Shown: positions 13,612 to 22,756 of the stretch, piece after piece
How positions within the stretch are numbered: the stretch's first letter is position 1
Layout: each line of letters opens with the position of its first letter
NCBI RefSeq assembly: GCF_010748935.1
Contig: NZ_CP048796.1
Span: 65,001 to 129,000 of the forward strand
Source: Providencia vermicola
GTDB lineage: Bacteria > Pseudomonadota > Gammaproteobacteria > Enterobacterales > Enterobacteriaceae
DNA: 64,000 nt
Reading direction: 5' to 3'
Translations under genes and position numbers: made by a program
Notes under the pieces: model-generated
Seen by the model: only the letters and a program-made list of their open reading frames with translations
The model's database searches: none
What the model was told of the DNA's origin: nothing

Positions 13612-15243
13612 TTAGAGGTGGCCGCCGATAAATTGTTGATACCAAGGCTCACGGGCGAATAATTCCGCGTGTGTTCCTTGGTCAATGATTTCACCAGAAG
13701 CCATCACAACAATATGATCCGCTTGGCTGGCTAGCATCGGTTGGTGAGTGACCACAATACGTGTCTGTTGTTTGGCTCTGAGTAGCTGCTCAATCACAGA
13801 AGCCGTATTGATGTAATCAAGGCTGGCGGTTGGCTCATCCATCAAAATAATATCAGGACGACTTAATAGTAGCCTCGCAATGCATAAACGCTGTCGTTGC
13901 CCACCAGAGAATCGTTGTCCTCCTGCACCGACATCCGCATCGAGTAAAGCGTGGTCTGCATCGATATTGAGTTGTTGAAGCATCGCAATCATTGATGTGT
14001 CATCAATCTCGTCTGAATGAACCGCTAAATTTTGTCGTAAGCTGCCTTTAAATAATCGGTTATCTTGAAATAATATTCCTCGCTTACGACAAAGTGCTTC
14101 TTGTGATAGTAGCGCTATATTTTGATTACCATACCGGACTTCGCCTTGTGAAGGGTCTTGCAAGCGCGCCAAAAGATGCAACAAAGTACTTTTTCCTGCA
14201 CCAGATGCCCCTACAATAGCCGTAAATGTATTGGCTTTTAACGTTAAATCTAGCGGCTTTAATTGCGTTTTACCCTCCGCTGTGCGCTGAGACAAGGCAT
14301 GACAACTCACGCTATTGTCAGTTGGTATTGGTGATGAACGCACAAAATGAAGCTCAGGTGTTTCCAATGCTTGAGCAATCTGATTGAGGGATTTTTTAGC
14401 TTGGCGTAAGGCTTGGTCTAAATGGGAAAGCAACCAGAGTGGCTCAATAAAACGCGCTAATAACAACATGGCAGCTAACCACATAGAGAGTGTGAGTGTT
14501 CCATGATTGACAGCCAATAAGCCTAATGCGAATAAACCGATAAAGGATACTTGAATAGCGAATGAAAACAGTAAATGAAAAGGCAAGCTACGACGCTGAA
14601 GTTCTTTTTGTGTCTGATATTGCTGAGCCAAACTCAGTTCTAGACTTTGTTGTTGCTGTTGGCTGATACCTGCTCTACGAAACAACGGTTGGTGTGTGGC
14701 AAAGTGATCTAATTTATCAATGACATTCTGCTGTGAGACAGATACTTGCTTTTCAGAGAATGACACCTGTTTGGCAGAAAAACGTAAAACAATGAATAGC
14801 ATAAAGCCGATCATTAACAGGATGCCCCCTAGCCAAAAATTCAGAATCCATGCCCCCAAGATCACGGTCAAAGGGGTAACAATTCCGCTAATGATAGGAT
14901 GTAATAAGTGGGCTGGGATGGACATTGCATGGGAGACTGGCCCTGAAACTAAACTTGTTGCACTCGGAATTGGTTTTAATGAGACAGGTAGATGGCGTAT
15001 TAAAGCAGAGGTAAGCGAGCGCATAACGATGCCACCCGCAAGGTAGCCTTTCTGAGTGGCGATAAAAACAACGGTTAATGAAGCTAAGCTACTGACCAAA
15101 AGCCAAACCAGCGCACGGATATCACCGGCTCCCCAATTGATGATCACAGGAACGAGTAGCAGTCCGCTAATACCGTCTAAGATAGCAGCGAATACCATCC
15201 ATAATAGCGCACTGCGGACGGTATTTAAGAACATACGGATCAT
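13612..15243 (-). CDS. ABC transporter half-molecule, permease-ATPase fusion (second gene of pair)
   Basis: 543 residues: an exporter-fold membrane domain with about six helices (residues 10-280), then an ATPase domain with Walker A GASGAGKST (about 345), signature SGGQRQR (about 443) and Walker B IILMDEP (about 463). It should form a heterodimer with the gene just upstream, whose stop its start overlaps by 4 nt. Paired half-transporters like this include CydDC and the siderophore-associated YbtPQ/IrtAB. The sequence looks nearer the latter, but no siderophore gene or Fur box is nearby, so the substrate is unknown. Confidence 0.75.
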   Translation of the reverse strand: MIRMFLNTVRSALLWMVFAAILDGISGLLLVPVIINWGAGDIRALVWLLVSSLASLTVVFIATQKGYLAGGIVMRSLTSALIRHLPVSLKPIPSATSLVSGPVSHAMSIPAHLLHPIISGIVTPLTVILGAWILNFWLGGILLMIGFMLFIVLRFSAKQVSFSEKQVSVSQQNVIDKLDHFATHQPLFRRAGISQQQQQSLELSLAQQYQTQKELQRRSLPFHLLFSFAIQVSFIGLFALGLLAVNHGTLTLSMWLAAMLLLARFIEPLWLLSHLDQALRQAKKSLNQIAQALETPELHFVRSSPIPTDNSVSCHALSQRTAEGKTQLKPLDLTLKANTFTAIVGASGAGKSTLLHLLARLQDPSQGEVRYGNQNIALLSQEALCRKRGILFQDNRLFKGSLRQNLAVHSDEIDDTSMIAMLQQLNIDADHALLDADVGAGGQRFSGGQRQRLCIARLLLSRPDIILMDEPTASLDYINTASVIEQLLRAKQQTRIVVTHQPMLASQADHIVVMASGEIIDQGTHAELFAREPWYQQFIGGHL

Positions 15244-16922
15244 GCTGTTTCCTCCAATGCATGTAGTAGCTGTTGATATTGGGGAGTATGTTCAGAGAGT
15301 TGTTGATGTGTGCCTTGAGCAATAATTTGCCCTTCTTCCAATAAGATCACCGTATCTGCATGACATAAGGAGGCCAGATCATGAGTGATCAAGATGCGAG
15401 TACGCGGGTCTTGGCTTAATAGCTGGAAAAAGAGTTCGGCATTTTGCGGATCTAATGCCGATGTTGGCTCATCAAACAACAGAATAGGGGCTTTAGAGAG
15501 CAGCACACGAGCAATGGCTAAACGTTGAGCTTCACCGCCTGATAAGGTGATATCATGACCAACTAAACTGTCTAGCCCCTTTGGTAATTGCTGAAACCGC
15601 GTTAGCAGATTTAATTTTTCAAGGTAGTCAGTGATTTCTACGTCTGTTGCATCGGGCGCAAATAACTGTAGATTTTCTTTGAGCGAATACGGCATCGGTT
15701 GAGTATTTTGCATCACGATAGATACTTGCTGGTTTAACCCCGCTAATGAGAATTGAGGGAGAGGCGTTGTATCAAAGTATAATTCGCCACGAGTTGGGTC
15801 GAGGAATCGCGCCATCAATTGTAAAAGTGTACTTTTCCCTGCTCCCGATGCACCTACAATAGCGATAAGCTGACCCGGCTGAATGGTCAAGTTAAGGTTA
15901 GAGAGTAACGTTTTATTCTGTACACAATAATCAACATCGTGAATATAGATGGAACAAGGCACTCCTTGCAGTGATTTATCACCATACTGCATGTCTGGTT
16001 GCTCAAGAAAATGGCGAATACGCTCTGAAGCTGCGACCGCATGGTTGAGGGCATCGGCACCATGACCCATGGCTGCAATTGGCGCAGTAATACTATGCAT
16101 CAAAAGAATAAATAACACCATTTGCGGCAGTGATACCGATGTCGGCACGACAAACGCGCCAATAATCACCCATAACGTCAGTAATGTGGTGCTCATGCCT
16201 ATTTGGGTTAGCGAACTGAATGCACCGATTTTGTTGACCCAGTGGTTAAAAGCCATTAGAAAGGCGGAAAGCGTTTGTGTCATAACCCGTTGAATGGCGC
16301 GGTTTGGATACTGCCTGGCAAGTAATGGGTTGTCGGCAAACTCCGCATATTGAGCATATAAATCCCCCATCGTTTGGTTACGAGCTGTGAATAGCGATTG
16401 ATAACGTGGTGAGCGTAGCTGGCGGAACAGGTAAATGGTGATGATTAAAGGAAGTAGGCAAAAAATCATTAATGCCCAATTGGTCCATAATAAGACCAGT
16501 GTTGCTGTTATTGGAACCACCAACAATTGAGCCGAATCGGCCGGCGCGTGGGCGGTGAGTTGATGAAGCAAGCGCACATCGCGATCCACCATTTTTTGGA
16601 TCCCTTCTTTGCCTGAATACACGAATTCACTTAAAGGAAGTCGATGAAGTTTATCCAGTATTTTTAGCCTCAATTGATAGCATAATTGGTTATCCGTTTG
16701 ATGGGTTAGGTATAAGGCAACTGTTTGACAAACGAGCCATAAAATCCCACTAATCAATGCGATAATGACCCAAGTATTTCTTTGTTCAACAGGGGATAAG
16801 GCAACTTGGCTAATTGCAAGCCAAGGGATCAGGGAGCTAATACCTGCGATGGCCTGTAAAATGAGAGCAAATGTTAGAGTGAAACGATAAGGGCGTAGCA
16901 ATGCCCAAAGTGCGCGGTACAT
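15240..16922 (-). CDS. ABC transporter half-molecule, permease-ATPase fusion (first gene of pair)
   Basis: 560 residues from the ATG at 16922; the start four codons upstream would place the ggagg ribosome binding site inside the gene. About six membrane helices precede an ATPase domain with Walker A GASGAGKST (about 348), signature LSGGEAQR (about 450) and Walker B ILLFDEP (about 470). Partner of the gene at 13612. Transcribed divergently from the LysR gene at 17109 across 186 bases. Type IV half-ABC pair of the YbtP/IrtA or CydD kind; substrate and direction of transport are not determined. Confidence 0.75.
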   Translation of the reverse strand: MYRALWALLRPYRFTLTFALILQAIAGISSLIPWLAISQVALSPVEQRNTWVIIALISGILWLVCQTVALYLTHQTDNQLCYQLRLKILDKLHRLPLSEFVYSGKEGIQKMVDRDVRLLHQLTAHAPADSAQLLVVPITATLVLLWTNWALMIFCLLPLIITIYLFRQLRSPRYQSLFTARNQTMGDLYAQYAEFADNPLLARQYPNRAIQRVMTQTLSAFLMAFNHWVNKIGAFSSLTQIGMSTTLLTLWVIIGAFVVPTSVSLPQMVLFILLMHSITAPIAAMGHGADALNHAVAASERIRHFLEQPDMQYGDKSLQGVPCSIYIHDVDYCVQNKTLLSNLNLTIQPGQLIAIVGASGAGKSTLLQLMARFLDPTRGELYFDTTPLPQFSLAGLNQQVSIVMQNTQPMPYSLKENLQLFAPDATDVEITDYLEKLNLLTRFQQLPKGLDSLVGHDITLSGGEAQRLAIARVLLSKAPILLFDEPTSALDPQNAELFFQLLSQDPRTRILITHDLASLCHADTVILLEEGQIIAQGTHQQLSEHTPQYQQLLHALEETA

Positions 16923-17108
16923 AGAAACCTCCATTGCTAATTCGCTACTTTAATGGATTTCTTTGTTTAACAGGTGATGAGTTGTTTCGATGCCGAGACT
17001 ATTTGTTTGGATAACGGGCTTTATCGAGAAGAAAACGTGATTAAATTCAGCAGACTTATTTGCGTTTTTCAGTAAGATAAATAGGACTGGAATAAAAAGG
17101 GAATGGCA

Positions 17109-18020
17109 ATGCGGTATGATTTAAATGACCTCTATTATTATGTCAAAGTGATAGAACACGGTGGATTCTCTCAAGCAGGCCTCGCATTGGGTATCCCAAA
17201 ATCCAAGCTTAGCCGCCGTATTGCTGAGCTTGAGAAAAAACTCAATGTTTCCTTAATTTACCGTTCCACTCGTCAGTTCCATGTGACTGAAATCGGCCAA
17301 ACCTTTTATCAGCAATGTAAAAATGTGGTCGATGAAGCGAAAATCGCTGAGGAGCTGATTTGCTCTGTCCAAATCGACCCAAAAGGGATCATTAAGTTGT
17401 CTTGTCCTGTTGCCTTACTACAAGTGTATCTGCAAGATCTATTAGTTGATTTTATGGTGAAGTATCCGGATATCGATGTACAGATCTTAGCGGTTAATCG
17501 ACCTGTTGATGTGATCAGTGAAGGACTAGATGTCGCGCTGCGTGTGCGTTCGTTGCCATTAGATGATTCAGGTTTAATGATGAAAGTACTCGGTTATTCA
17601 CGACGTATTTTGGTTGCTAGCCCGTTGTTATTTAAGGGAGAAGAGCCTCTGCAACAACCCGAAGAGTTAGTGAATTATCCAATATTGGCAAATTCCGAGC
17701 ATTCGCAAAATTATACGATGACTCTGAAAAACAGTGATGATTTAAGCTTCACGCAGCATTTTATCCCCAAATTAGCGACAACAGATATTTTGACCTTGTA
17801 TAAAGCTGCATTAAAGGGAATTGGTATTGCTCGATTGCCTTATGGCGTGGTGGAAAAAGACCTAAGTTCAGGAGCATTGATTGAGATCTTACCTGAATGG
17901 CGTTTTCCTGAAGATATTATTCATGCAGTTTATCCATCAAGAAAAGGTTTATTGCCATCTGTTCAACTGTTATTAAATTATTTGGCTGAGAATATTTCAC
18001 CAACGGTGAAATCGTCATAA
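17109..18020 (+). CDS. LysR-family transcriptional regulator
   Basis: 303-residue LysR regulator. The winged helix-turn-helix spans about residues 3-60 (FSQAGLALGIPKSKLSRRI), followed by a periplasmic-binding-like effector domain (about 90-295). The ATG at 17109 has aaaaggga 7 nt upstream and is preferred over the ATG two codons earlier. It is divergent from the ABC pair and convergent with the pirin gene. In many gammaproteobacteria such regulators control adjacent pirin/oxidoreductase genes, so targets could be the ABC operon or the divergent pair at 18946/19213; this is inference. Effector unknown. Confidence 0.85.
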   Translation: MRYDLNDLYYYVKVIEHGGFSQAGLALGIPKSKLSRRIAELEKKLNVSLIYRSTRQFHVTEIGQTFYQQCKNVVDEAKIAEELICSVQIDPKGIIKLSCPVALLQVYLQDLLVDFMVKYPDIDVQILAVNRPVDVISEGLDVALRVRSLPLDDSGLMMKVLGYSRRILVASPLLFKGEEPLQQPEELVNYPILANSEHSQNYTMTLKNSDDLSFTQHFIPKLATTDILTLYKAALKGIGIARLPYGVVEKDLSSGALIEILPEWRFPEDIIHAVYPSRKGLLPSVQLLLNYLAENISPTVKSS

Positions 18021-18033
18021 TTCATTATGGTAA

Positions 18034-18068
18034 AAAAGAACTCCCCAATGGTGATGCCATTGGGGAGT
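18034..18068 (-). terminator. Terminator of the pirin gene
   Basis: Perfect 12-bp stem actccccaatgg/ccattggggagt. Read on the minus strand it is followed by cttttttacc, a T-run suited to ending the pirin transcript. Confidence 0.8.
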
Positions 18069-18076
18069 GATAAACG

Positions 18077-18946
18077 TTATTGATGTATACGCCCAAATTT
18101 ACCATTATTAAAGTCATTAACTGCTTCAATGATCTCTTTATCGCTATTCATCACAAATGGACCATAGCCAACAACCGGCTCATCAATAGGTTCACCGCTT
18201 AAGAAGAGCACCACCGCTTCTTCAGTGGCTTCCATGATAATATTGCTATCACTATCATCGAGGATAATTAGCTCCCCTTCGTTTAAACTTGTGTGGCCAT
18301 CAATAATGAGTGAACCATGCAACATGACTAGGCCAACATGACGGCCTGTTTTGGTTTGTAGTCCGAAGGTTTTGCCTTTTTTCAGCGTCAAATTCCAAAC
18401 ATCCAGAGGAGTAAACGTGCGAGCAGAACCTTGATTCCCTAAATAATCACCGGCAATAACACGTAAGATACCGGCATCATTAGGTAAAACAACATTGGGA
18501 ATATGGCTACTTTTTAACAGCTGGTATCCTGGGGTCGCCAATTTATCTTTAGCCGGTAAATTGACCCACAGCTGCACCATATCTAGGGTGCCCCCGTTTT
18601 TCATAAAGTCATCGGATTGGTACTCTTGGTGCAAAATACCAGATGCCGCTGTCATCCACTGTACGTCTCCAGGACCAATCACTCCCCCTTCACCTGTCGA
18701 GTCATGATGTGCAACCTCACCATCATAGACGATAGTCACCGTTTCGAAACCCTTGTGTGGATGTTCTCCAACACCACGGTTTTCAGCATCTGAACTTGGA
18801 AATGTAAAAGGTCCTGCTCTATCAAGTAAAAGAAATGGGTTGAGATATTTCCCGTGATTGTTATAGCTAAACAATGAACGAACGGGGAAGCCATCTCCAA
18901 CCCAATGGCTGCGCGGTGCGTTATAAATACCAATGATCTTTTTCAT
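18077..18946 (-). CDS. Pirin-family protein
   Basis: 289-residue bicupin of the pirin family. Metal-binding residues appear as HPHKGFETVT followed by HHDSTG and a glutamate in HQEYQ, the H-H-H-E set. Pirins are iron-dependent; some have quercetin 2,3-dioxygenase activity and others are redox or transcription cofactors. The ATG at 18946 is favoured because tagga lies 9 nt before it, while the in-frame ATG two codons earlier is too close. It is transcribed divergently from the YcaC-like hydrolase. A second, shorter pirin (YhhW type) is at 41684. Confidence 0.88.
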   Translation of the reverse strand: MKKIIGIYNAPRSHWVGDGFPVRSLFSYNNHGKYLNPFLLLDRAGPFTFPSSDAENRGVGEHPHKGFETVTIVYDGEVAHHDSTGEGGVIGPGDVQWMTAASGILHQEYQSDDFMKNGGTLDMVQLWVNLPAKDKLATPGYQLLKSSHIPNVVLPNDAGILRVIAGDYLGNQGSARTFTPLDVWNLTLKKGKTFGLQTKTGRHVGLVMLHGSLIIDGHTSLNEGELIILDDSDSNIIMEATEEAVVLFLSGEPIDEPVVGYGPFVMNSDKEIIEAVNDFNNGKFGRIHQ

Positions 18947-18952
18947 GGTCAT

Positions 18953-19212
18953 ACTCCTAAAATAGATTCTGATGTATTTATCATAGGGGCACGATTTCGT
19001 GATCAGTAGTGGTAAAAATAGGTTTCATTGTTTCATTATTAGAACAATAAATCAGACTTTTATTATCCTATTTTTAGAACAGTGTTTACTAAAAACCGGA
19101 CTACTCAACAAAAAACCGATGAATTAATGTAAATAACAAGAGAGCGGGGCAGCGATTGTTCTATTTCTCGTTTAAAAGCATTTCATTATTTTATTGATTA
19201 AGAGGTTTCATT
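18953..19212. promoter_or_regulatory. Divergent promoter region with two palindromes
   Basis: Between the pirin gene and the hydrolase gene. It contains attgtt-N10-aacaat at 19027-19048 and tttttag-N11-ctaaaaa at 19071-19095. Both are short interrupted palindromes of operator size. The second (T...N11...A geometry) fits a LysR-type site. The regulator is not shown by sequence. Confidence 0.5.
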
Positions 19213-19890
19213 ATGAGTAATCCAGCAAACTTCAATGGGCAGCGTCCTGTTATTAATCCAGATGATGCAGTAATGTTATTGATAGATCACCAAAGCGGTT
19301 TATTCCAAACCGTTGGTGATATGCCAATGACAGAGCTGCGTGCACGCGCTGCTGTTCTTGCAAAAATAGCCTCATTAGCAAAAATGCCTGTCATCACAAC
19401 AGCTTCTGTCCCACAAGGTCCTAATGGCCCTCTGATCCCTGAAATTCACCAAAATGCGCCGCACGCACAATATATTGCTCGTCGCGGTGAAATTAACGCA
19501 TGGGATAACCCTGAATTTGTTGAAGCAGTGAAAGCAACGGGTAAAAAACAGCTGATTATCGCGGGCACGATAACCAGTGTTTGCATGGCTTTCCCAGCGA
19601 TTAGTGCAGTGGCAGATGGTTACCAAGTGTTTGTCGTCATTGATGCATCTGGTACTTATAGCAAAATGGCACAAGAAATTACTTTAGCACGCATGGTTCA
19701 AGCTGGTGTTGTCCCTATGGATACAGCCGCAGTTGCATCTGAAATTCAGAAAACGTGGAATCGCGAAGATGCGGCAGAATGGGCACAAGCTTACACGCAA
19801 ATTTTTCCTGCATATCAATTGCTCATTGAAAGCTATATGAAAGCTCAAGACGTTTTGAAAAACAATGAACAATTAGATTCAGAACGCTAA
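19213..19890 (+). CDS. YcaC-like isochorismatase-family hydrolase
   Basis: 225-residue cysteine hydrolase of the isochorismatase superfamily, closest in pattern to E. coli YcaC. The catalytic aspartate is in LLIDHQ (about residue 25) and the nucleophilic cysteine in [12 protein letters not shown] (about residue 123); the third family residue, usually lysine, is not obvious. The block [11 protein letters not shown] matches YcaC. Substrate is unknown in YcaC itself. It heads a same-strand group with the periplasmic YceI (96 nt downstream) and the FMN enzyme, possibly one transcript. Confidence 0.85.
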   Translation: MSNPANFNGQRPVINPDDAVMLLIDHQSGLFQTVGDMPMTELRARAAVLAKIASLAKMPVITTASVPQGPNGPLIPEIHQNAPHAQYIARRGEINAWDNPEFVEAVKATGKKQLIIAGTITSVCMAFPAISAVADGYQVFVVIDASGTYSKMAQEITLARMVQAGVVPMDTAAVASEIQKTWNREDAAEWAQAYTQIFPAYQLLIESYMKAQDVLKNNEQLDSER

Positions 19891-19986
19891 GCCGAGTTTC
19901 TCACTCGAATGCTCAGTAGCCTTTACGAAAGTAGAGGCTACCTATCTTTATTAATTCAAATAAAACGAATAATTAGGATGTACTCA

Positions 19987-20553
19987 ATGAAAAAATGTAT
20001 ATTGCCATTACTGGCTTCACTATTTGTCGTTGGCACTGCTCAGGCAGCAAATTATCAGTTAGATCCAACCCATACTAAAGCCGTTTTTTATATTGATCAC
20101 TTTAATACATCCACGAATAGCGGTGGTTTCTACAACATTAGTGGTGATATGAGCTATTCCCCAGAAAAAAACATGGGAAGCATTAATGTCAAAATTCCAA
20201 CGGAGACATTAAATACCGGTCTAACAGCGTTTGATAACCATATTAAGAGCGCTGATATGTTAGAAGTAGAGAAATACCCAACCATCGAGTTTAAATCAAC
20301 TAGATGGAACTTTGCGGATAATAAACCGGTTTCGATTGATGGCATTTTAACCATGAAAGGACAGTCTCATCCCGTTCAATTGAAAACCACCAAATTCGGT
20401 TGTTATTTCAGTCCTATTTTTAAAGCAGATGTTTGTGGTGGTGACTTTGAAACGACCATTGACCGTACAAAATGGGGAGTCGATTTCCTTGCAAAAGAGG
20501 GAATGGCAAAAGAGGTGGTGATAAAAATACAAGCGGAAGCCATCAAACAATAA
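19987..20553 (+). CDS. YceI-family periplasmic protein
   Basis: 188 residues with a clear Sec signal peptide (MKKCILPLLASLFVVGTAQA, cleavage about residue 20), then a lipocalin-like YceI domain beginning NYQLDPTHTKAVFYI. YceI proteins bind polyisoprenoid-like lipids in the periplasm; E. coli YceI is induced at high pH. Two cysteines (in KFGCYF and DVCGGD) might form a disulfide. The start at 19987 gives the signal peptide; the 26-codon upstream extension does not. It precedes the FMN enzyme gene by 15 nt, so the two are probably cotranscribed. Confidence 0.9.
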   Translation: MKKCILPLLASLFVVGTAQAANYQLDPTHTKAVFYIDHFNTSTNSGGFYNISGDMSYSPEKNMGSINVKIPTETLNTGLTAFDNHIKSADMLEVEKYPTIEFKSTRWNFADNKPVSIDGILTMKGQSHPVQLKTTKFGCYFSPIFKADVCGGDFETTIDRTKWGVDFLAKEGMAKEVVIKIQAEAIKQ

Positions 20554-20568
20554 ATTGGAAGGTGGAGT

Positions 20569-21783
20569 ATGTTACAGAGAGTAAAAAAACACCCCATCGC
20601 GATGATGTCATCGGCGATAGTGGCTTTGGCTTTATCCGTTGGCGCTGCACAAGCTGTGGATTATCAAGCGAGTATTAAAGAAGGCCCGATTAAAATTATC
20701 AACTTAGATGAGCTAGAAGACCAAGTTGCAAAAAACATGGAAAAAGGGGCTTTTGGCTATATTCGAGGTGGTGCGGAAGATGAGCTGAATCTGGATAAAA
20801 ATACCCGTAGCTTTGATAGAAAGTATATCATGCCAAGAGTAATGCAAGGTATTGAAATCAAAGATATTGACTTATCAACCCAATTTTTAGGAATTGATTT
20901 AAAAACGCCGATTATCCAAGCCCCGATGGCCGCTCAAGGTTTAGCTCATCAAGATGGTGAAATTGCGACTGCCAGAGGGATGGCGCAAGCAGGATCAATT
21001 TTTTCACTAAGTACTTATGGTAATAAAACTATTGAAGAAGTTGCCGAAGTTTCAGGAGAAAGCCCCTTTTTCTTCCAACTTTATATGAGCAAGAATAATG
21101 CGTTTAATGAATTTACCTTGAAACGTGCGAAAGAGAGTGGTGCCAAAGCGATTATTTTAACGGTGGATTCGCCTGTTGGTGGGTATCGCGAAGATGATAT
21201 TCGCAATAACTTCCAATTTCCACTTGGCTTTGCCAACTTAGAGCTGTTTGCTAAACAAAATGATGATGGTTCGAAAACAGGTAAAGGGGCAGGGATCAGT
21301 GAAATTTATGCTCAAGCGAAACAAGCCTTTACGCCAGCAGATATTGCTTATGTGAAAAAACTATCTGGCTTACCTGTTATAGTGAAAGGGATCCAGTCAC
21401 CTGAAGATGCAGATAGAGTGATTAAGGCGGGGGCAGATGCGATTTGGGTATCCAATCATGGTGGACGACAACTAGATAGTGGCCCTGCTTCTTTTGATGT
21501 TCTACCTTCCATTGCAAAAGTGGTAAACAAACGTGTTCCTATCGTTTTTGATAGTGGTGTTCGCCGTGGTTCCCATGTGTTTAAAGCGTTAGCAAGTGGT
21601 GCTGATGTTGTCGCGATTGGTCGCCCAATTTTATATGGGTTAAATTTAGGCGGTGCAGAAGGGGTGAATTCCGTTATTCAGCAACTGAATAAAGAGTTAT
21701 CCATTAATATGATGTTGGGTGGTACGAAAAATATTGAAAGTGTAAAAGCAACGACGCTTTATACCGATAAAGATTTTCAATAA
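20569..21783 (+). CDS. FMN-dependent alpha-hydroxyacid oxidase/dehydrogenase with signal peptide
   Basis: 404 residues of the lactate oxidase / L-lactate dehydrogenase / glycolate oxidase family. A signal peptide (basic start LQRVKKHP, hydrophobic core to GAAQA near residue 29) precedes a TIM barrel. Active-site features are YIRGGAEDE (catalytic Tyr region, about residue 64), IQAPMAAQG, SNHGGRQLD (catalytic His, about residue 299) and the FMN phosphate segment FDSGVRRG then ALGADVVAIGRP-like (read as SGADVVAIGRP). No twin-arginine pair is present, so the export route for an FMN protein is puzzling. It follows yceI by 15 nt. Likely substrates are lactate or related 2-hydroxyacids (inference). 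Confidence 0.85.
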   Translation: MLQRVKKHPIAMMSSAIVALALSVGAAQAVDYQASIKEGPIKIINLDELEDQVAKNMEKGAFGYIRGGAEDELNLDKNTRSFDRKYIMPRVMQGIEIKDIDLSTQFLGIDLKTPIIQAPMAAQGLAHQDGEIATARGMAQAGSIFSLSTYGNKTIEEVAEVSGESPFFFQLYMSKNNAFNEFTLKRAKESGAKAIILTVDSPVGGYREDDIRNNFQFPLGFANLELFAKQNDDGSKTGKGAGISEIYAQAKQAFTPADIAYVKKLSGLPVIVKGIQSPEDADRVIKAGADAIWVSNHGGRQLDSGPASFDVLPSIAKVVNKRVPIVFDSGVRRGSHVFKALASGADVVAIGRPILYGLNLGGAEGVNSVIQQLNKELSINMMLGGTKNIESVKATTLYTDKDFQ

Positions 21784-21796
21784 AATTCATTAAGTA

Positions 21797-21826
21797 AAAA
21801 GACGGGAGATAACCCCCGTCTTTTTA
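21797..21826 (+). terminator. Terminator of the FMN oxidase transcript
   Basis: Stem aaagacggg/cccgtcttt with loop and five Ts after the stop codon; the upstream A-run would let it serve the converging SDR gene too. Confidence 0.8.
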
Positions 21827-21840
21827 TACAGTGAAGACCA

Positions 21841-22578
21841 TTAGATGCTAAATCCACCATCAATATTTAAGTTTGCCCCCGTGATATAAGCCGCAGCTGG
21901 GCTGGCTAAATAGGTGACAAAACTTGCTATTTCGTCGGCGCTGGCATAACGTTTTAACGCCATGATCTGTTTTAGACTCTCTGCAAACTCCCCTTGTTCG
22001 GGATTCATGTCTGTGTTGACAGGACCTGGCTGGATATTATTCACAGTAATACCTCGACTAGCGACATCACGCGCCATCCCTTTAGTCAGTCCTACGATAG
22101 CCGCTTTACTCATTGCATAAGCACTACCGCCTTCAAAGGGCATCCTTTGTGCGTTAATGCTACCAATATGAATGATACGCCCATTATTATTCATCACTTC
22201 TAATGCTGCTTGGCTAGCAATAAACAGGCTACGAACATTGAGATAATAGGAACGATCGAACGCTTCTAATGACAAACTATCCAACGTGCCGAGTTCTAAA
22301 ATACCAACGTTGTTAACTAAGATATCAAGGCTACCAAAAGTGCTGGCAGCTTGTGTGATGGCGGCTTTTATTTCTTTTTCATGAGCACTATTTGCTTTGA
22401 TTGCCAACACATTACCTGAAAAGTGTTCAATCTCGGCCACTAAAGCTTCAGCTTTATCAGCAGAAGAGGCGTAGGTAAAAGCGACACTGGCACCCGCTTG
22501 AGCAAATTGTTTGACGATAGCAGCACCGATACCTCTCGACCCACCTTGAACAAAAGCAGATTTATTTTTGAATAACAT
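21841..22578 (-). CDS. SDR-family oxidoreductase (BdcA-like)
   Basis: 245-residue classical short-chain dehydrogenase. The cofactor motif is GGSRGIGAA (about residues 12-20), the structural motif NNVG (about 88), the catalytic serine in GSINAQRM and YAMSK (about residues 153-157), and it ends in the usual DGGFSI. The GSxNxxRMP segment and general layout resemble E. coli BdcA, but a specific function cannot be claimed. Monocistronic; it converges on the FMN oxidase gene. Confidence 0.85.
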   Translation of the reverse strand: MLFKNKSAFVQGGSRGIGAAIVKQFAQAGASVAFTYASSADKAEALVAEIEHFSGNVLAIKANSAHEKEIKAAITQAASTFGSLDILVNNVGILELGTLDSLSLEAFDRSYYLNVRSLFIASQAALEVMNNNGRIIHIGSINAQRMPFEGGSAYAMSKAAIVGLTKGMARDVASRGITVNNIQPGPVNTDMNPEQGEFAESLKQIMALKRYASADEIASFVTYLASPAAAYITGANLNIDGGFSI

Positions 22579-22719
22579 AGACTCACCTTAACGTAATCAC
22601 ATATTCATGAATGAGGTATTTGACTGAGAAAAGCAGCAAGACACCAGAGTGATAAATCGATGAAGTTATTGAAAATAATTGAAGGTGAAGGTGAAGGGGA
22701 GAATGAATGCTTAAATGAA

Positions 22720-22748
22720 AAGCCCTTACCTTAGAAAAGGCAAGGGCA
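22720..22748 (-). terminator. Terminator after trpS
   Basis: Stem gcccttacctt/aaggcaagggc (22722-22732/22737-22747). On the minus strand it is followed by ttttcattt, ending the dam-trpS operon. Confidence 0.75.
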
Positions 22749-22756
22749 TATTTTTA

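Noticed and set aside
13612-16922. Siderophore transporter (YbtPQ/IrtAB) function
   Set aside because: Architecture fits, but no Fur box or siderophore genes are nearby and CydDC-type alternatives remain, so only a generic ABC call is made.
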